Shown here: piece after piece, positions 46,565-58,598 of the stretch
Numbering within the stretch: the stretch's first letter is position 1
How the letters are laid out: each line of letters begins with the position of its first letter
Assembly: GCA_003586115.2 (NCBI GenBank)
Contig: QVOM02000074.1
Coordinates: 3,130,138-3,194,137 of the forward strand
DNA length: 64,000 bases
Reading direction: 5' to 3'
From: Salvator merianae
Taxonomy: Eukaryota > Chordata > Lepidosauria > Squamata > Teiidae
Program-made: the position numbers and the translations under genes
Notes under the pieces: model-generated
Told to the model about the DNA's origin: nothing
What the model saw: the letters and a program-made list of their open reading frames with translations, nothing else
The model's database searches: none

Positions 46565-49500
46565 GATAGACAGATACATAGATAATGAGAATTATGGTTC
46601 CAGTTCGTGACTCTAGCCAATTTTATTTAAACAGAATGAGAAAATGATGGCCACACATTAAGTTATCCTAGCAATAGCACAACTTCCTGTGGGCCCAGAG
46701 GATATGAATTTTAACCTGACATGAATTTACTTCTAAGGATTTCTGTGGGAAACACCTGTATTCCTTTGGCTGTGTTTTCACAGCCCCTGTAAAACACTAG
46801 TGAGATGAATTAGAGCATGAGGGCATCCTCAATGGAGAAATTCCAGCTCTGTGGCTAGGGTGCTTTTCCACACTCCTATGGCAACAGCAAGAGTCTCAGC
46901 CATATCAACATAAGGATTTGTGTAAATGCACTATCCTATCGGTGGAGGAAGGGCACCTCCACAGTGCAGGGGAGATACAGCCTGAGTCATAAATGCTCTA
47001 TACATGAAGAAGCTCCATTCCATTTGCTGGTTTTTCACATGTTCGTGCTTTCACTTGCACTTATGTTATGCTATTTAAAGTTCACCCAAAGGAAGAGGGT
47101 GCTATTTACTGAAGGTAAAATTTTATGTTTGGTGTTGAATCCTAGTGGGGAATCACACAAAATTTATTTCTGATCAATTGAAACTATGACTATATCTACA
47201 CAGACAAAAGAAAGTGTCCAGTGGATGTCTAGGGACTGTGGTCTCTGCACAACAGTGATGACCCAAGCATGTGTCCTGCAAGGGCTGCCTTCAGGCAATT
47301 ATGCTGCCATCATGTAGATGGAAGGCAGCCAAGTAAGTGGTCTACCTTACTCACACTCCATGCAGCAGTATTTTTTGGCAAGATGAAGATGGCTGACTTC
47401 TGGGGCCCAAAATACTTCTGCACTGTCTCTTTGAAACGGGGGGGGGGGGTAGTTTCATTCCCCAGCTTTGAAGATCATAAATAAGTGAGGAACACAGCAT
47501 AAAGATACCATCTGTCCCATTTCTGGGGTGAGAGCAAGTACTCCTGCCCATAAGGCACTGCAATCCCCTGTCATGAAGATGCAACCTTATATTGGGTAAT
47601 AAACAGTTTATATATAGGAAAATCTGAAAGTAGATCCAAAAACAGAAAGCACTGGGTCCTTTTCCTGCAGCCCCAGTGGTAATATAGTTCCTTCTGGTCA
47701 AATCATCAAGAAAGCATCTGGCAAATTTACACGCTTTTTGCTCTCACCATTAGCAGGGTCCAGGAGGGACCTTCCTTCCACATGCTGATGCAGAATAAAG
47801 AAAGCTTCTCCCCCTCCTAGAACACTTTGTCCGCACTGGACAAAGTGAGAGATCAGAATAGGGCATGGAAATGGCACTCTGTTCCACTCTACTGGTGAGG
47901 TCTCCCAGCATACAAGTGGATCTATGGGAGAACCTTTTCAGCAGCGCTCCAAGAACCACCACCGGAAGTGGCACTTCACCAAAAAGGTGCTCCAGGGAAC
48001 TCTGAGGCCTGGGAATGAACATCCCCAGCCTTCAGGTGCTGGGCACTGGCCAGCCTTCAGAGTTGGTGGTCAGGGCATCCCAGCCCTGGTCAGGTCATCT
48101 GAAATGTGGATGGCCTTATCTCACTTCAGTGGCAACCTGTCCTAGTGGGGGAGGGCATCTCACCCTGGCCTGAGATAACAAAAGTAAGTGCAGAAATGGT
48201 CTTAGCTTAATCCATGACCTGACTTATCCTAAAAAACAGTTTGTTAATGATACCACCTCCAGCCACTTTTGCTTAGAGTTACATGTTTCCTTTCATACTA
48301 CTGTCAGTAATATGCACTGGGCTTTCTCTTTTGTAAAGAATTCTGTTGGATATATCCATGCAACAACAAGCTATTGCCTTCTTCCAGGGAGATTTGGGAA
48401 TTGGCCTAGAACCTTCAGATTGTTACCAGGTGTTATGGTCAGAATGAGGGTGCCTTTAACTCTTTGCGTTCTCTTCGTGGATAAAACATTGTCAATAACT
48501 GCTCTGTGTCTTGCTCTGCCTTTGAACATTTCAGCATTTTCTTACAGTAGAGGGACAGGAAACAGGCAGGGCAGTTTGATACTATTCAATATTTAAAATA
48601 ACTTTGTATTAAGTCAGTCTGGAACAGTCAAAGAAAGGTTGTATTTAATTAATTAAACTGCTTGCCTAAATATTTGTGAGTTGTCCTTGCAGGGCAGAAA
48701 ATCCAAGGACCATTTCCTGTCTTCATGCTCTCAGGAACAGAGATGGATTCAGTTAGTGTTTTTGCTTCCCCAATTAAATGACCTTAGTGGTAGGACTTCT
48801 ACTTCACACTTTGCCAGGAAGATGATAATCAAAACTTTTCAAGATTTGTTGCATTAGATTTGCCAAACAGAGGGTTTTTTGTGTTATTTTTTTCAACGCA
48901 AGAAAGGGTCTGAGGTAATCTTGCCTCAGATTTAGTATGACAAGAGAAATGAAGCAAGACAAGTCCATGTAAGTATGGATCAGCTCTTTGCTGTTGTGAC
49001 CTGCCTTTCAAGTCTGAGTTTTAAGCACATTTGATGCTGCTCAAGTTAACTGAAATCATAAGTTGTATTTAGGCAGCTGTATCTTTAGCAGATGTCTGAC
49101 TAATACTATATGGTTGATGCTGTAGGATCATAGCTGGAGCTGTGAAGGAAAATGGAGAGAAGAGATGTTATTTTGGGTGACTGGCGAGAGAAAGTCAAAA
49201 GAAATTGATTATGTCTTAAGTGTCCTTTTATGTGAAAAGAAAAGCACAAACAGCTAAGTCCTACGCGCTGCCTTCAACTTTGTCTTGCTGTTGGCAGGAT
49301 AAGAAGCATCTTTGCAGACATCTTGAAATACCTGCCTGGAGTTGTGAAGCACTGGGAGGAGATGAAAAAGGAAGTCTTCCCTATTTAGCAGAAAGGCTAC
49401 TGTTGAAGGGGAGGGAAAGAATAAATGCTGTTCCTGTACCATGACAGAGTCATGCTTAACCTGGCATCTTTTAGCCAATCTTGTTTTGCTTAAAACTAAA

Positions 49501-50887
49501 ATGGTGTCCTAGCTCAACCCATCACATCATATGTTTTTCACTATTACCTGGTGGGTCACAAAAATCAGCTACATGTATACCTTGTGCTGAAGCCAACCTA
49601 AAGGTAGGGTGACCCTGACCACAAGTGGTGTGCCCCACTGCTCTGAGGTCAGTTCTGGCAGTCCATCGCCAGAGGCGACCCTGGCATAACAACTTTTAAA
49701 AAACTAACATTGGATTGACTCTCGGTGTCCTGGCTGCCGTGAAGTAACCACCACCACTGGCTTCCCTGGTTATTCTCCCAATGTACCGACTTGCACACTG
49801 TGAACAAGGCAATACAGAGGTGCCCAGCCCACAAGGACATTGAATCTGCCTTAGTCACCAGACCATACTTCACTCTTGCTGACAGAAGTTTCCCTAGCAT
49901 CTGAAGTTACGTGAGCAACAAAACAGGGTGAGATGGAAGTTTAAAAAACAAGCCCATGTTAGTTTCAGTGATCTCACATAACAAAATATGTGCTGGATGC
50001 CTTGCAAGATGCCATAGCCAGAGTCAGAAAGTTCCAGTCCTCTGTGTTTATAAGTTTCGTGCAAATGTAGATACGTAAGGCAAATTATATGTAAACAAGT
50101 AGCTCCAATGAATATATCTCCCCCTGAAGAAATCCTCTGCATTCAATAGTATTAAAATCTCTGAGCATCTGGCGCCAAATATGATGCAAGTGCCTGATCA
50201 ACATCCACTCACTGTTACTTCTTTAAATGGAGGACACAGCAAGACACCTTCTTCCTCCTCACAGCCATTCCAGGTGACCTGCTTCACACAGTCTAGCAGT
50301 ATAGGACCACCCCACAGATCAAGTTAACTCTTTATACCTGTTGAAAAGTTCCCCAATGTGTCGCAGAGCATGTCAGTATTTTTTCCCCAAAAAAAATCAC
50401 TCTTCACCCCCCCACACACACACTCCTGCCAAATACACATATTTTCTATAGGAAAAATTTGGCAGTTCTCAGAACAGTTTTACTCATTCATTTAATAGCT
50501 TCAAATAAAAGTTTCATTACGACAGTTAATTACTTCACCAGTTCAGAAATGCCTGCCTTCTCAGTGCATTCATTTAAGAGAAACACAGTGCCCAGGCTGA
50601 ATGGGAGTGGGCGTGCAACAGGGGAAGGACGACAACTCATCTCTTATTTTATTGGGATTTTCCCTTTGGTCATGAAAAGCATTTAACCCGTTTAGTTTAA
50701 CTACTGTGTTCATGTGTATGTACTGAAGTTAAAGAATAAGGGGAAATCAAAAGTGCACATTAGGACGTGTGCATTTGTGCACATCTTCCAAATGAATCAT
50801 CCAAATAAAGGATTTTGCGTATGATTCAGAATGACCTTTGTACAATACACATAACATGAAAACGTTGAAGCAGGCTATTTCACAGTT
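45433..50887. other. Unassigned DNA
   Basis: No supported gene in about 5.4 kb. Open frames are short and unconserved. It holds a GATA microsatellite at 46507-46585. It has the highest unique content in the window and would be the best place for probes or for comparison with related genomes. Confidence 0.5.
46507..46585. repeat. (GATA)n microsatellite
   Basis: Near-perfect GATA units with GATGATA interruptions. Confidence 0.97.
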
Positions 50888-50965
50888 CATAGAATCATAG
50901 AATCATAGAGTTGGAAGGGAGCTCCAGGGTCACCGAGTCCAACCCCCTGCTCAATGCAGGATTCA

Positions 50966-52195
50966 CTAAAGCATCCCAGAAAGATATCTGTCCAGCCTTT
51001 CCTTGAAGATCTCCAGTGAACGAGAGCCCACCACCTCCTGTGGCAACCTGTTCCAGTGACTGATTGCCCTTACGGTCAGAAAGTTTTTCCTAATATCTAG
51101 CCTGTATCTCCTCCCTTGAAATTTCATCCCATTGTTTCTAGTCCTACCTTCTTGCGCAACTGAGAATAGGGCCAATCCTTCTGCACTGTGACGGCCCTTC
51201 AGATACTTGAAAACAGCTATCATGTCTCCTCTCAGTCTTCTCTTCCGCAGGCTAAACATTCCTAGGTCCTTTATCCGTTCCTCGTAGGACATGGTTTGCA
51301 GACCACTCACCATTTTGGTCGCCCTTCTCTGAACTTGTTCCAGTTTGTCAATGTCCCTTTTAAACTGGGGCGCCCAGAACTGGACACAATACTCCAGATG
51401 AGGTCTGACCAAGGAAGAGTAAAGTGGGATAATTACTTCTCGTGATCTAGACTCTATGCTCCTCTTGATACACCCCAGGATGGTGTTTGCCTTTTTTGCA
51501 GCTGCATCACACTGTTGACTCATGTTTAATCTGTGATCTACTAGTACACCCAGATCCTTTTCACATGTGCTGCTGCTCAGCAAGATTCCTCCCATTCTGT
51601 ATTGGATATTGTCATTTTTCTTACCCAGATGTAAAACTTTGCATTTCTCCCTGTTAAATGTCATTCTGTTAGTTTCAGCCCACTGTTCAAGCTTGTCCAA
51701 ATCCTTTTGAATCCTCTCCTTCTCCTCCCTAGTGTTAGCAACCCCTCCTAGCTTTGTGTCATCTGCAAATTTGATCAGCGTCCCCTCGACTCCTTCATCC
51801 AGATGGTTTATAAAAATGTTGAACAGCAATGGGCCCAAGACAGAGCCTTGGGGTACCCCACTCGAGACAGTGTTCCAATCAGATATGAAACCATTTATGA
51901 CCACTCCTTGAGTACGATCACTAAGCCAGTTATGAATCCACCTAACAGTTGTCCTGACAATCCCATATTTGATCATTTTTTCAATAAGCATAGTATGGGA
52001 CACCTTGTCAAATGCTTTGCTAAAGTCAAGATATACGATGTCCACAGCCTTTCCTTGATCGATCCATCCAGTAATTTTGTCATAAAAGGAAATGAGATTA
52101 GTCTGGCCTGACTTGCTTGTTACAAATCCATGTTGGCTCTGGTTAATTACTGCATTTCCATCCAAGTGCTCCCATATATGCTGTTTAATGTTCAA
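50966..52195 (-). pseudogene. CR1 B2 reverse transcriptase, 409-codon open frame
   Basis: This is the RT core and C-terminus of CR1 ORF2 with no internal stop. It has IVYLDFSKAFDKVSH (motif A), SSGVPQGSVLGPLLFNIFIN, the catalytic [26 protein letters not shown] and the end block [17 protein letters not shown]. Both catalytic Asp residues of FADD are present. The frame is lost upstream at about 52195 through a small deletion, and the endonuclease is in other frames, so it is part of a dead gene. It serves as the reference for the damaged B1 copy. Confidence 0.92.
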
Positions 52196-52222
52196 GGATC
52201 TTGCCTGGTATTGAAGTCAGGC

Positions 52223-53508
52223 TCACAGGCCTGTAGCTACCTGGGTCAGCCTTCTTTCCTTTTTTAAAGATAGGGACAACATTCGCCCTTCTCCAATCTT
52301 CTGGGAGTTCTCAAATATCACAGAGAGTGGTTCAGCAATTATATCTGCTAATTCCTTCAGCACCCTAGGATGTAATTCATCTGGGCCTGGGGACTTGAAT
52401 TCATTTAAGTTAGCTAAGTGTTCCCTCACCTTCTCCTTGTCCATACAGAGCCTTGATTCTCTTATTCCCTCAACAGCACAGTGAAGGCCAATTAATGTTT
52501 CATTTCCTTTCTGAGAGAAAACAGATGCAAAATAGGAGTTCAGAAGTTCTGCCTTCTCAATGTCATTTTTGACCAAATCACCCTTCTCATCCTGTAAAGG
52601 TCCTATAGCTTCTTTGACTTTTCTTTTGCTTCTGACATACCCCCCAAACCCTTTTTTATTGTTTTTGGCCTCTCTTGCAATCCTCAATTCATTTTCAACT
52701 TTAGCCTTCTGACACTTATCCTGCAGTTCCTGCAGATTGCATTATATTCTTCTTTTGATATGTCCCCCTCTTTCAATTTTTTAAACATTTCTTTTTTTCT
52801 TTTTAGCAAGTTATTAAGTGCAGGATTCATCCACCCTGGTCTCTTTAGATGCTTGCCATTTTTTCTTCTTTTAGGAATTGTTAAAGATTGTGCCTCTAGA
52901 ATCTCCTTTCTCAAAACTTCCCATCCTTCCTGGACATTTCTGTCCTTTAAGACATCCAGCCAATGGATCCTTCCTACCCTCCTTCTGAGTCCATCAAAAT
53001 CTGCTCTTCTGAAATCTAACCTTGAAGTCTGCGTCCTCTCAGATCTTCCTCTTTTAGTTATCCAAAATTCAATGATATCATGGTCACTGCCTCCCAGGAT
53101 CCCAGTCACCCTTACTTCCTTAACCATTTCCTCCCTGTTGGTAAGAATTAGGTCCAAGATAGCAGACCCCCTTGTTTTTTCCTCCATCTTTTGGAAAATG
53201 AAGTTATCTGCCAGAGAGGATAAGAATTTATTGGACCCGTGACTTTTGCCTGAGAGAGATTCCCAACAAATGTCCAGATAGTTAAAATCTCCCATAATCA
53301 CTAGGTCGTGTTTCCCTGAGAGCTTGGCCATCTGATGTATAAAGAGTTCATCCATATCTTCTGTTTGTCCAGGGGGTCTATAATAAACTCCTACAACAGT
53401 ATCCTTTGTGTTGCTCTCTCCTTGTATTTTCACCCAAACGGTTTCTACAGGGCTTCCATTATCTGAAAGATTAATCTCTGTGATGGTATATACTTTCCTT
53501 ACATACAA
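52223..53508 (-). pseudogene. CR1 B2 ORF2 N-terminal part (endonuclease, linker, start of RT)
   Basis: 53508-52684 reads the endonuclease (NGSPVETVWVKIQGE, GVYYRPPGQTED, MGDFNYLDICWE, GGSDHDIIEF) and the lysine-rich linker. 52687-52223 continues in another frame with [20 protein letters not shown], then loses its match after FENSQKIGE because of a ~19 bp deletion. The frameshift lies at 52684-52687. The start ITETWWDDTHDW is in the frame at 53650-53530, up to the gap. Confidence 0.9.
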
Positions 53509-53722
53509 TGCAACACCTCCTCCCCTTTTATTAAGCCTGTTTTTTTAAATAAGTTGTATCCTTCGAGCTCCGTGTTCCAATCATGTGTATCATCCCACCA
53601 AGTTTCAGTTATGCCTATGACATCATATTTATTTTCCTGTGCTAGGATTTCCAGTTCTCCTTGTTTGTTTCCCATGCTTTGTGCATTGGTATAGAAACAT
53701 TTTAGTTTGCGACCAATGTCTC

Positions 53723-53922
53723 NNNNNNNNNNNNNNNNNNNNNNNNNNNNNNNNNNNNNNNNNNNNNNNNNNNNNNNNNNNNNNNNNNNNNNNNNNNNNN
53801 NNNNNNNNNNNNNNNNNNNNNNNNNNNNNNNNNNNNNNNNNNNNNNNNNNNNNNNNNNNNNNNNNNNNNNNNNNNNNNNNNNNNNNNNNNNNNNNNNNNN
53901 NNNNNNNNNNNNNNNNNNNNNN
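53723..53922. other. Assembly gap (200 N)
   Basis: A round 200 N gap between CR1 B2 and the host exon. The order and spacing across it are not proven by the sequence. Confidence 1.
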
Positions 53923-54272
53923 GGATGCTGAGGAACCAAATCTAGATGTTGAATTCCAGAACTTTGCTGAAGTTCAGGAGATGAGTGAAGCTTTTGGTGA
54001 AGATTGTCAAGATGACTTTATTCACGCTGACACTATATCTAGTTCTTTGGAAGATGAGCAGCTTTTGGCTGATACCTCCTTCCCAAAAGTATCAGGGATG
54101 CTCTCCACTGAAAAGGACATGTGTCCAGATGAACATTCTGGTGGGCATCAAGAAGCAGATAACATGCAGGAATTACTCAATCACAGCTATGAAACCCTTG
54201 AGGGGGAAAGCGAAATAAATACAGATCAAAATCGAGACAGTGTTTCACAAAAACATCAAACTAATCAGGCAG
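53923..54272 (+). CDS. Internal exon of an unidentified host gene (partial)
   Basis: This is the one segment that behaves like host coding sequence. From the gap edge one frame is open for 350 bp without a stop until it crosses a perfect CAG|GTAAGT donor (GT at 54273-54274), and the in-frame stop comes only after that junction. The exon ends in phase 1. The ~116 residues are acidic and polar (SSSLEDEQLLADTSF, EADNMQELLNHSYETLEGES), with no transposon match, membrane segment or known domain. They look like a disordered region or the edge of a coiled-coil protein. The 5' end and splice acceptor are in the gap. I do not recognise the gene. Confidence 0.7.
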
Positions 54273-54278
54273 GTAAGT
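54273..54278 (+). other. 5' splice site (donor) of the host exon
   Basis: GTAAGT after CAG is the consensus U1 donor. It is the basis for ending the exon at 54272. Confidence 0.75.
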
Positions 54279-54811
54279 AACCTCATATTTCATAGAAATA
54301 GTGCTTCTGCTGCTCCTTCCTACCATGTAAAATCAGGGCAAAGGGTTGTCGCAAGATGACATTTTGAGAACAGGTGTGCTTTATTGTTCTTCTTAAAGGG
54401 AGCATGTGCTTCTCTCATGCGGTGTGGAAGCAAGTCTCACAAAATGTACTTCTCTTCTGATATCTATGTGTTTCCTGCTTTTTCTGACAAACTGTATCAG
54501 TTTCTTCAAGTTTCACATCATTGTTCAGTACTGATAACTGTAGAGATCTTAAATCTTCGTGCTGTTATGTCTTTACCTCATATGACCATGACAAGGCTAT
54601 ATGCTGTATTAACCACTGAGAAATCAGGACATTCCCAGTTAGCGGAATGGCAAATATGAACAGCTTCACTGAAAGATCGTTACCAAATTTCCCTGAAAAA
54701 TAGAACTGTTGAATTAATTCTAAGGTGCTGTCTTTGTTCACAATGGACACCTATGAAACCCCTTTGTCCCAGAGAACAGTCATGGAAAATGAATGGGCAT
54801 ATAGCCCATTC
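54279..54811. other. Probable intron start, no other feature
   Basis: Nothing recognised in the ~530 bp between the donor and the hairpin-array element. Confidence 0.5.
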
Positions 54812-56085
54812 TAGGGATGTGCACGAAGGCACTTTTCCCTTTTCGCTTCGCAGGAATGCGAAGCTCCTAGGCTTCGTTTTCGTACGAAAAAATATGCACG
54901 AAAATGAAGCCCTTTCGTTTTCGCGGCGAAAATTTTCGCCGCAAACGGAAGCAGAGAAAACAAGGCGAAGGGAAGAGCTTTGCCTTAATTTCTCTGCTTC
55001 GGATTGCGCTCGCCTCTCTCTCATTCCCCCCCTCCTAGTCTGTCAGTGTAATGATAGACTGGGGGGGGAATAAGAGAGAGGCTAGCGCCATCGGAAGCGG
55101 TGAAATCGAGGCAAAGCTCTTCCCTTTGCCTTGATTTCTTCGTTTCCGATGGCGCAGCGCTCTCTCTCACTCCCGCCGCAGTCTGTCAGTGCAATGACAG
55201 ACTGGGGGGGGAATAAGAGAGAGGCGAGTGCCATCGGAAGCGGTGAAATCAAGGCAAAGCTCTTCCCTTTGCCTTGATTTCTTCGTTTCCGATGGCGCAG
55301 CGCTCTCTCTCACTCCCGCCGCAGTCTGTCAGTGCAATGACAGACTGGGGGGGGAATAAGAGAGAGGCGAGCGCCATCGGAAGTGGTGAAATCAAGGCAA
55401 AGCTCTTCCCTTTGCCTTGATTTCTTCGTTTCCGATGGTGCAGTGCTCTCTCTCACTCCCGCCGCAGTCTGTCAGTGCAATGACAGACTGGGGGGGGAAT
55501 AAGAGAGAGGCGAGCGCCATCGGAAGTGGTGAAATCAAGGCAAAGCTCTTCCCTTTGCCTTGATTTCTTCGTTTCCGATGGCGCAGCGCTCTCTCTCACT
55601 CCCGCCGCAGTCTGTCAGTGTAATGACAGACTGGGGGGGGGATGAGAGAGAGGCGAGCGCCATCGGAAGCGGTGAAATCGAGGCAAAGGTCTTCCCTTCG
55701 CCTTGATAGCTCCGTTTCTGATGGCTGCTGGCTGCCTCATTCACCCTAGTCTGTCAGCGCTCGCGCTGACAGCCTAGGGGGGTGAGTCAGTGAGGGGAAG
55801 AGAAGGAAAATCAACGGGAAGGGAATCCCTCCCTTCCGTTGAGTTTTCTCCACCACCGCTCGCTGCTGGCTGGCTGATTCACCCTAGGCTGTCAGCGCCA
55901 GTGCTGACAGCCTAGAGAGGTGAGACATCGGCAAATTGCGAAGGTCCCGAAATGCTTCGAAAAATTGAGGGACCTTCGCAATTCGCATTCGTGATTTCTG
56001 TTGCCCTTCGCATTCGATGCGAAGGGCACGAAATCACGAAATTCGATCAAAAATCGAATGCCACAAAGCTTCGTGCACACCCCTA
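54812..56085. mobile_element. Hairpin-array hAT MITE copy 2 (1274 bp)
   Basis: The ends are TAGGGATGTGCACGAAG and, inverted, TAGGGGTGTGCACGAAG. The flanking duplication is a perfect 8 bp GCCCATTC (54804-54811, 56086-56093). It has the same size, orientation, order of parts and five-unit array as copy 1 at 28116. Differences are mostly single bases and cluster in the array. It has no coding capacity. It sits about 540 bp downstream of the host exon, in the probable intron. Confidence 0.94.
55035..55740. repeat. 143 bp double-hairpin tandem array, five units (copy 2)
   Basis: The AATGA landmark recurs at 55050, 55193, 55336, 55479 and 55622, exactly 143 bp apart. Units 2-4 share GTGCAATGACAG and GGGAATAAGAGAG, and units 1-4 share AAAGCTCTTCCC. 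The last unit has the copy 1 variants GTGTAATGACAG and AAAGGTCTTCCC. Confidence 0.95.
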
Positions 56086-56093
56086 GCCCATTC

Positions 56094-57524
56094 TTCTGCA
56101 GATGTACTGTAGAGCAGTTCCTCAGTAACCTAATTAACCTGGAAAGGAGTTTTGAAAAAGAATACATTTGAAAATCAGGTGCTGTAATCCACACATCATA
56201 TCAACTTGTTCCCTCATTGTGTGATTCCAAGTTTCCAAGTTGAGGCTGAAGCAGTGTGTGGTAACTGTATAGCACTATGCACTGCTTATCCAATGTTTAT
56301 GCAAACAGCATGCTGGATTCACAACTAGCTACGCGATGTTTGCATAAATTTCACTCAGATTTTGTGCAAGACCCCAATCTCACTTCTAGGCTTGGGGCTA
56401 CCCCATGCTCAAATTGAATGACTTTTCAAATTTCTCAGAAGATAGCACAATAGGGGATTGTATTTTGTTGAGGCCATAATGCCCTATATAAGTAGACAAA
56501 TAGATTTTCTCTCATGGTTAAGGCATTTTCACAAGCATGGGCACATTCCACATAGTAGGGTTTACAAACTATGCTTCTTGGCAAATGAGATTGTGTCAGG
56601 ATCTAGTGGTGGATCTGTCAATTTGCAGCTGGCTGAGACCTCCCTGTAATTTTGGGGAGAGGAACCTTATCAAGTGCACACCAAGCCCACTGCTATCCTC
56701 CTTGAAAGCCAGAATTGTGGTTCATTGCTTCTCCTACATCCCAAGTATCAGTGCCCCATATCAAACCAACAGTAGATACAAGATATTTCTGGGCCTTGTG
56801 CCTTTCCTTCCTGGTTCTCAACTCCTGTTCCGAAGCTTCCTAGATGCTGCTCAGTCACTGGCCTGGATTCCTTGCCTCCTAAGGTCATGGTTTTCCTGCC
56901 CTGTCTTACAACATGCCTGTTATCTCCAGCCCTTCATCCCTGTGTTTTCAGTGGTGAATTAGCTTTGTCTGGATTTTCTGGCTCTGACCTCTGGACTGTC
57001 TGCTAACTGCTCCTTCCTCCTTGCTTTTTACTCCTGCAGTTGGTACTCTTGCTATCAGACTTCCTTCGTTTTTAGACATTAGCTTCTTATTTTTGACTCG
57101 CCTACCTAAAGATTTTGATTTATTCCTGAGGACTCACCTGCTCCTCTGATTCATAGGTTCCCTTGCTACTCTGACCTCAGTTTCCAGTCACCAGTCTCAC
57201 AAGCCCAGCCCCAATTCTGTTCCCTTTTTGCCAGTCCCAACTCCCTTCTTTCAAGACTGAGGCTGCCATCTAGAATCTGACACTGAGCCAATGAAATCCA
57301 TTTAATATTCTTAATTAGAAATGGATATAATCCAAGTGGCAATGAAAGATTTCCTCTGAGGAGGAAAGGAAGCTTTTAATTTCCAGAAAGTGCTTACCTT
57401 AAGGAAAATAGTATCTCAAAGCAGAGGGGATCTAAATTATTAAAAGGGAGATTAGTTCTCCTGTCCTCACCACAAACTTTTCTTTCATCAAGTCAGTCTT
57501 TTCTCAAAGAATGCTTTAAAACAT
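56094..57524. other. Unassigned DNA
   Basis: No supported gene. The plus-strand frame at 56537-56962 is hydrophobic and Ser/Leu-rich with no motif, and is probably chance. Confidence 0.5.
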
Positions 57525-58598
57525 GGGCCGCGGTCAGACATCGTCAATGTAATCCGTATAGAAGAGTACACGCAGTGAATTCGTCTTCTGGTCATTCCCA
57601 CAGTTACAATTTAACATGGAGTCAATTCGTACTTGCTCGTTCCCACACTGATATTTCCCGTGCTTGGCAGTACCCTTTCTGCCTCCACCCATCATCAAAT
57701 TCTCCTCCCTATGCAGTCAGCGATTGGCTGCAGTCCCAACGTTCAAACCTTGACGTCACAGGGGCGGGAAAGTCAAGCTCCGCTCTCTGCATGTCCCCAC
57801 TGCTGCCTCAGAACATGGATTAACTTGGCAGCATTACTAGTCATTCGCCATTTGCTCCTCCCTGCAGCCTCTGTCTACCGAAGCAGAACTTAAAAACTAC
57901 GTTCACTTTAAAACTATGAACTTTAAAAAACTAAGCTTTTGAAATGCGCAGTTCTGCTATCCTGCTGTTTCACTTTAACTAAGCTTTTGAAATGCGCAGT
58001 TCTGCTATCCTGCTGATTCACTTTAGCGCAACTGCGCAATTTAAAAGTAGCGGGAGAGGTCCATAACAAAGGGAAAAAGTGGGGAGGGAACGTGGGGGGG
58101 CTCTACTATTTTTAACTGTGTGCTGACCACAGCAAAACTCCAAACAGGCGCAGTTTATTTTTTCCTTTAAAGAGCAGACGGAAGTGGAGAAAGCCTTTAA
58201 TTTCTTCCTGGCAGGACCGCAGCTTAGCGAAGAAGGAGGACGATTTCTTTTCCCCTGGCAGCGAGGGAAGGGGGGATAATGGAGGCAGAGGAAACTAATG
58301 TGCTTCCTGCCCACCCACAAAGTCTCTCATTGGACGGCACAAAATGGGGATCCCTCCCTCTGCACACACCCCAAAACAGTACGGTCCCTCTCAAATAATC
58401 GCTTTCCCCGTGCCCACAGCACAAAGTAAAGCGCGCTAGCGATCTGGAACGGCTTGAGAGTTCATTAAATCCGAAGACAAAGTAATCCGGATTTCGCCAA
58501 TTTAATCCATAAAAATTACGGAACGGCAAGATCATGTCGGGACAGCGGGAACTGAAGACAGCCTGTAAACTGATTAAATGCCGTGTCGGAACACAGCC
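57525..58598 (+). mobile_element. MITE-C copy 2 (~1.07 kb), uninterrupted
   Basis: It starts GGGCCGCGGTCAGACATCG and ends GTGTCGGAACACAGCC, which are imperfect inverted ends. The left and right parts align with the two arms flanking CR1 B1 (23617 and 30784). In between it has a duplicated GCTTTTGAAATGCGCAGTTC block (57931 and 57982). It is non-coding. No clear target duplication was found, so the superfamily is open. Confidence 0.65.

Larger units (their letters stand above)
50888..53722 (-). mobile_element. CR1 LINE copy B2, cut by an assembly gap
   Basis: The CR1 tail ATCATAGAATCATAGAG at about 50888 marks the 3' end. On minus it reads RT, endonuclease and the region before ORF2, and stops at the N run. 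Compared with B1 it lacks about 19 bp near 52307 and about 5 bp near 52190, both of which break the frame. No DNA transposon interrupts it. Confidence 0.94.

Noticed and set aside
53639..54280. 213-residue single protein across the gap at 53723-53922
   Set aside because: Its first part is antisense CR1 and N; only the part after 53923 is treated as an exon.
56537..56962. 141-codon plus-strand frame as a further host exon
   Set aside because: No splice sites with good consensus at its ends, no domain, and composition typical of chance frames.
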